Source of the DNA: an uncultured Paraburkholderia sp. | Lineage (GTDB): Bacteria > Pseudomonadota > Gammaproteobacteria > Burkholderiales > Burkholderiaceae | Length of the DNA stretch: 9,286 nucleotides | Direction of reading: 5' to 3' | Assembly: GCA_937917025.1 (NCBI GenBank) | Contig: CALFSF010000022.1 | Coordinates: 1 to 9,286, forward strand | In this document: in pieces, positions 6,363-9,286 of the stretch | Position numbering within the stretch: position 1 is the first letter of the stretch | How the letters are laid out: the number at the start of each line of letters is the position of its first letter | Made by a program: the position numbers and the translations under genes | Notes under the pieces: model-generated | Database searches by the model: none | Told to the model about the DNA's origin: nothing | The model's input: the letters and a program-made list of their open reading frames with translations, nothing else

Positions 6363-7583
6363 TTACGCGGCGCGAGCGGCGCTGCGCGCTCCGTTCGACA
6401 GCGACTTTTCCAGCGCGGCGACGCCGGCTGGCAGATCGATTGCGACACCGAGATCGACCATGGTGCGACCCAGCGCGTGCAGCGTGCGGAACAGATTGTG
6501 TTCGCGGCACTGCTCGCCCATCTGTCCGATGCGCACGATCGGCAGGCCGAACGAGCCCGAGATTTCGACCTGATGCTGGCGCGAGATGTGACCGCAGATA
6601 TCGCCGGGACTCAGGCCCTTCGGCACCTCGATCCCCACGACCGAATTCAGGCGGCACGCCGGCGGCGCATAGAGCTTGAGGCCCATCGACGCGACGCCTT
6701 CCTGCAGCGCGACCGAGCACTTCAGGTGACGGGCGAAGCGCTTTTCGAGCGTTTCCGCGCAGACGAGGCGAAGCGCCTCGTGCAGCGCGAGCACGCCCGA
6801 GACGGGGGCCGTGTAGTGATACCCCGCGTTATGCCAGAAGTTTTCCGCGAGCGACGCGTCGAGACACCAGTGCGCGTTCGGTTGCGTCCGGGCTTTGACA
6901 CGCGCCCATGCCGCATCCGAGAACGCGATGAGCGACACGCCGGGAATCGACGAAAGGCCTTTCTGACCGCCGGTGATGACCGCATCGATGCCCCACGCGT
7001 CCATTTCGAGCGGCATGGTGCTGAGCGTGCAGACCGCGTCGACGATCACGAGTGCGCCGGCGGCTTTCGCGAGTGCCGCGATGTCCTTCAGATGATGATT
7101 CCAGACCGTGTTGGACGTTTCGCCCTGCACGATCGTGACGATTTCGGGGCGCTCGCGGCGAATGGCATCCGCAACCTGTTCGAGGCTGGCGACTTCGCCG
7201 TCGGGGACGTCGAGCGTGGACACGTGGGCGCCGACACGGCGTCCCATTTCCGCCATCCGTTCGCTGAAGAAGCCGTTCTTGATGGCGAGCACGCGGGTGC
7301 CGTCCCATGCGAGATTGGAGATTGCCATTTCCATGGCGGCCGATCCCGGACCCGCGACGCCGAGCACCCACTTCGAGTCCGTCTGGAAGACATAACGGGC
7401 CATGGTCTTCACCTGGCCGATGACCTTGACCATCGTCGCGCCGAGATGGTTGATGACGATCGTATTCGCCTTGGCGACGGCGGCCGGAATCGGAACCGGG
7501 CCGGCGCCCATCATCAGGAGAGGTTCTTCGGGGAGGATTGCGTCGAGGGACTCGACAGTGGGGCAAGGGATGAGGGTCGACAT
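6363..7583 (-). CDS. Class V PLP-dependent aminotransferase, alanine/serine-glyoxylate (AGT/SPT) type
   Basis: Cytoplasmic fold-type I aminotransferase that should use glyoxylate or pyruvate as amino acceptor. The 406-aa product aligns by eye with human alanine-glyoxylate aminotransferase. Residues seen: GPGSAAME at 78-85 (cofactor phosphate region), GETSNTV at 154-160, VIVDAVCTL at 179-187 with Asp182 facing the PLP ring nitrogen, GGQKGLSSIPG at 205-215 with Lys208 as the Schiff-base lysine, LAENFWHNAGYHYTAPVS at 245-262, and VRIGQMG at 350-356 with Arg351 as the substrate-carboxylate arginine. These match Lys209, Asp183 and Arg360 of the human enzyme. The family also includes (S)-ureidoglycine-glyoxylate aminotransferase (PucG) of purine breakdown. 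The nearby xdh genes make that attractive, but the region where PucG has a GQFDPEF-like motif reads NHLGATM here, so the donor is open. The start at 7583 has AGAGA 6 nt upstream. Confidence 0.88.
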   Translation of the reverse strand: MSTLIPCPTVESLDAILPEEPLLMMGAGPVPIPAAVAKANTIVINHLGATMVKVIGQVKTMARYVFQTDSKWVLGVAGPGSAAMEMAISNLAWDGTRVLAIKNGFFSERMAEMGRRVGAHVSTLDVPDGEVASLEQVADAIRRERPEIVTIVQGETSNTVWNHHLKDIAALAKAAGALVIVDAVCTLSTMPLEMDAWGIDAVITGGQKGLSSIPGVSLIAFSDAAWARVKARTQPNAHWCLDASLAENFWHNAGYHYTAPVSGVLALHEALRLVCAETLEKRFARHLKCSVALQEGVASMGLKLYAPPACRLNSVVGIEVPKGLSPGDICGHISRQHQVEISGSFGLPIVRIGQMGEQCREHNLFRTLHALGRTMVDLGVAIDLPAGVAALEKSLSNGARSAARAA

Positions 7584-7716
7584 TCGGTTCTCTGGCGTTC
7601 AGCGCAGGCTTGCTGCTTTGCGGTTGGGTGTTGCGACGGGTTTTCGATCATTCACCGTTATGAGGCTTTGCGCAAGAGGTTCGTGGGTTTTGCTGTCGAC
7701 CGGCGTTGACCTTTTG

Positions 7717-7760
7717 TGATGATTTATTTAATAAAAAACCTTAAAAAATCCTGAAATAAA
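7717..7760. promoter_or_regulatory. AT-rich island with a TTTATT/AATAAA dyad
   Basis: A 44-nt block made up almost wholly of A and T within a GC-rich region, about 135-175 nt upstream of the aminotransferase start. It contains the perfect dyad TTTATT-T-AATAAA at 7723-7735. On the minus strand weak promoter-like hexamers can be found in it (TTCAGG, 16 nt, TATTAA), so it may be the aminotransferase promoter, a protein-binding site, or both. Confidence 0.4.
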
Positions 7761-8109
7761 CCCGCCTGAAGACGGATTGCACCAGCGTTGCGCACGACTT
7801 CAGCCTTCCTCGTTCAGGAATTTGACGAACGGCGCTCGATTCGGCGTTTATTGCGCGTCGATGACACGGGGCCCATGACGATGGCCTCGCGCGCTTACCG
7901 GATACAGACGGAAGCTGCATGGAATGATCTGCACACAACGTTGCCCCGTGAGTTCGCCCATCAAGCTGGGGAAAGCGGGGAAACCGCCGGCCGCCCGGGG
8001 GCACCGGATTTTAATGCATTGCGGATTACAGAAAATCGACAACACTTTCTGCTTCCGTCCGGCAACGTATAAATGCTTTTACGCAGCGAAACGTTGTTGT
8101 TTTAACTAA

Positions 8110-8163
8110 ATATTGTAATTCCCCGAAACTGCCAATATGATTTTTTAGCGACGGAATTTTCCG
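8110..8163. promoter_or_regulatory. Dyads upstream of the LysR gene, possible autoregulatory sites
   Basis: Two dyads lie in AT-rich DNA ahead of the LysR gene: ATATTG (8110-8115) with CAATAT (8133-8138), 17 nt apart, and CGGAA-TT-TTCCG at 8152-8163. LysR-type regulators often bind dyads at their own promoters, which is the only reason to link them. No clear -35/-10 pair was found. Confidence 0.3.
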
Positions 8164-8184
8164 GCGGACCGGGTGAATCTGAAA

Positions 8185-8242
8185 GAGCCGGCCGCTGCCA
8201 CAGGCCCGCTGTATGGCCAGCTCGGCATGGCTTTGCCGTGCC
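8185..8242 (+). promoter_or_regulatory. Two tandem hairpins in the LysR gene leader
   Basis: First hairpin: GAGCCGGCC (8185-8193) with GGCCAGCTC (8215-8223), nine positions with one mismatch and a 21-nt loop. Second, starting at the next base: GGCATGGC (8224-8231), TTT loop, GCCGTGCC (8235-8242), eight pairs including one G-U. It ends 5 nt before the GAGG ribosome-binding site at 8248-8251. They may affect translation or mRNA stability if the transcript starts upstream of 8185. Confidence 0.35.
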
Positions 8243-8260
8243 AATACGAGGCTAGATGCC

Positions 8261-9277
8261 ATGAACCAGATTCATGCCATGCGTGTTTTCGCGAGAGTCG
8301 CCGAAACACAGAGTTTTCGCCGTGCCGCCCAGCAGCTCGACGTCTCGAATGCCCTCGTCACGCGCTCGATCGCCATGCTCGAAGCGCATCTGCAAACCCG
8401 GCTCATCAACCGCACGACGCGCAATCTCTCCCTGACCGAAGCGGGTATCCGTTATCTGGAAGGCTGCCGCGGCCTGCTCGAAGACCTCGATCATCTGGAA
8501 AACACCGTCGCCTATACCGGGCGCGAGCCCGGCGGCACGTTGCGGATCGTCGCGTCGGGCGCGCTGTCGCTGCTGTCGCTCACGCCGCTAATGAACGGCT
8601 ATCGCAGACTGTATCCGAAGGTGCGCATCCGCCTGACGCTCGCCGAGCGCCACGTCGATCTCGTCGAGGACGGCTACGACGTCGGCATCGTGACGGCGTT
8701 CATGGTGACGAGCAAGGATCTCGTGGAGCGCCCGATCGGCACCAATGCGCTCGTGACGTGCGCGTCGCCCGCGTATATCGAGGAGCACGGCGAACCCGCG
8801 CGGCCTGACGAGCTCGTCAAACACGCATTCGTTTCGCTGCCATCTGAACAGCGCAGCCCGACATGGCACTTCGCGGATGCAAGGGGACACACGGAGCAGG
8901 TCACGCTGCAGCCCGCCTATACCGTCAACAGCGCGCTGATGGTGCGGCTCGCGGCGCTCGCGGGAATGGGCGTCGCGATCCTGCCGTCGCAACTGGTCGC
9001 CGACGACTTCGCCGCCGGCACGCTGCGTCGCGTCGTGCCGGATTACACCGTGGACGATCCGGAGGTGAAGGTGTCGATCGTCTATCCGGGCCGCCAGTAT
9101 CTGTCGGCGAAGACGCGCGCGTTCATCGATTACACGCTCGAATATTTCGGCCACGGCGAGTCCGCCAGCAACGGCACGAGTGCAGACGCTCGCGACGAAG
9201 CGGGCGGCGTGCCCGGGCCGGCGCTCGCGCCGCCGGGTTCGATGGTCACGGATCTGCAGGAAATTCCGCGCATATAG
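8261..9277 (+). CDS. LysR-family transcriptional regulator
   Basis: DNA-binding regulator of 338 aa. The N-terminal winged helix-turn-helix spans about residues 1-60: MNQIHAMRVFARVAETQSF, then RRAAQQLDVSNALVTRSIAMLE (20-41) as the helix-turn-helix, and TRLINRTTRNLSLTEAG (46-62), all typical of LysR proteins. A periplasmic-binding-protein-like effector domain follows from about residue 90 (GGTLRIVASG) to 297, including AERHVDLVEDGYDVGI (128-143) and LAALAGMGVAILPSQLV (230-246). The last ~40 residues, after YTLEYFGHG, are rich in A, G, P, S and acidic residues and extend past the usual ~300-aa end of the family. I use ATG at 8261, with GAGG 9 nt upstream, over an in-frame ATG at 8213 that would add 16 uncharacteristic residues. 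The effector and targets are unknown; the divergent aminotransferase is the obvious candidate target. Confidence 0.92.
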   Translation: MNQIHAMRVFARVAETQSFRRAAQQLDVSNALVTRSIAMLEAHLQTRLINRTTRNLSLTEAGIRYLEGCRGLLEDLDHLENTVAYTGREPGGTLRIVASGALSLLSLTPLMNGYRRLYPKVRIRLTLAERHVDLVEDGYDVGIVTAFMVTSKDLVERPIGTNALVTCASPAYIEEHGEPARPDELVKHAFVSLPSEQRSPTWHFADARGHTEQVTLQPAYTVNSALMVRLAALAGMGVAILPSQLVADDFAAGTLRRVVPDYTVDDPEVKVSIVYPGRQYLSAKTRAFIDYTLEYFGHGESASNGTSADARDEAGGVPGPALAPPGSMVTDLQEIPRI

Positions 9278-9286
9278 TCGACCGGG

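Larger units (their letters stand above)
7584..8260. other. Long non-coding gap between the aminotransferase and LysR genes
   Basis: This 677-nt stretch lies between two divergent genes. Short open frames on both strands (for example 7788-8072 plus and 7741-8004 minus) give proteins I do not recognise, without clear ribosome-binding sites, and I do not call them. The left part, to ~7716, is ordinary GC-rich leader of the aminotransferase. An AT-rich island follows at 7717-7760. The middle, 7761-8040, is featureless to my eye apart from scattered short palindromes. From 8041 to 8160 it turns AT-rich again, fitting promoter DNA for the LysR gene. A decayed gene or a small RNA in the middle cannot be excluded. 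Confidence 0.6.

Noticed and set aside
7936..8010. GC-rich palindromic stretches (for example around GCCGGCCGCCCGGG) as a terminator or attachment site
   Set aside because: The pairings are short and imperfect, with no T-run and no flanking mobile-element genes.
7788..8072. Small plus-strand open frame of 94 codons in the gap
   Set aside because: No ribosome-binding site, no recognised family, mixed codon use; an overlapping minus-strand frame is just as plausible and just as weak.
1..9286. CRISPR array, insertion sequence, tRNA or rRNA
   Set aside because: No regularly spaced repeats, transposase motifs, terminal inverted repeats or RNA gene signatures were seen on either strand.

Overview
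The window looks like the chromosome of a high-GC betaproteobacterium of the Burkholderia/Paraburkholderia group. This rests on strong G/C preference at third codon positions, on the family-level character of the proteins, and on long spurious open frames antisense to the real genes. Species cannot be named from the sequence alone.

Layout: (1) positions 3-95, the last ~30 codons of a plus-strand gene that enters from the left edge and converges on the next block. (2) 130-4679, a minus-strand operon xdhA-xdhB-xdhC (order of transcription, gaps of 25 and 16 nt) encoding a two-subunit molybdenum hydroxylase of the xanthine dehydrogenase type plus its accessory protein. (3) 4680-5065, a divergent regulatory region. 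(4) 5066-6277, a plus-strand MFS transporter resembling E. coli YhhS/YfcJ. (5) 6318-6359, a perfect 18-bp-stem hairpin, the shared terminator of two convergent genes. (6) 6363-7583, a minus-strand class V PLP-dependent aminotransferase of the alanine/serine-glyoxylate type. (7) 7584-8260, a 677-nt gap with an AT-rich island and several dyads but no convincing gene. (8) 8261-9277, a plus-strand LysR-type regulator.

How they may work together: XdhA carries two [2Fe-2S] clusters and FAD, XdhB carries the molybdenum cofactor, and XdhC would deliver cofactor. Together they should oxidise hypoxanthine and xanthine to urate. The divergent transporter and the aminotransferase are in suggestive positions for purine uptake or for later steps that yield glyoxylate, but that is inference from location.

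The most notable anomaly is XdhC. Only its C-terminal Rossmann domain is present, because the N-terminal XdhC/CoxI domain usual in the family has no room between xdhB and the surviving domain. I see no wholly new system here. The other points of interest are regulatory: inverted and direct repeats in the xdhA/MFS intergenic region, and two hairpins just ahead of the LysR ribosome-binding site.
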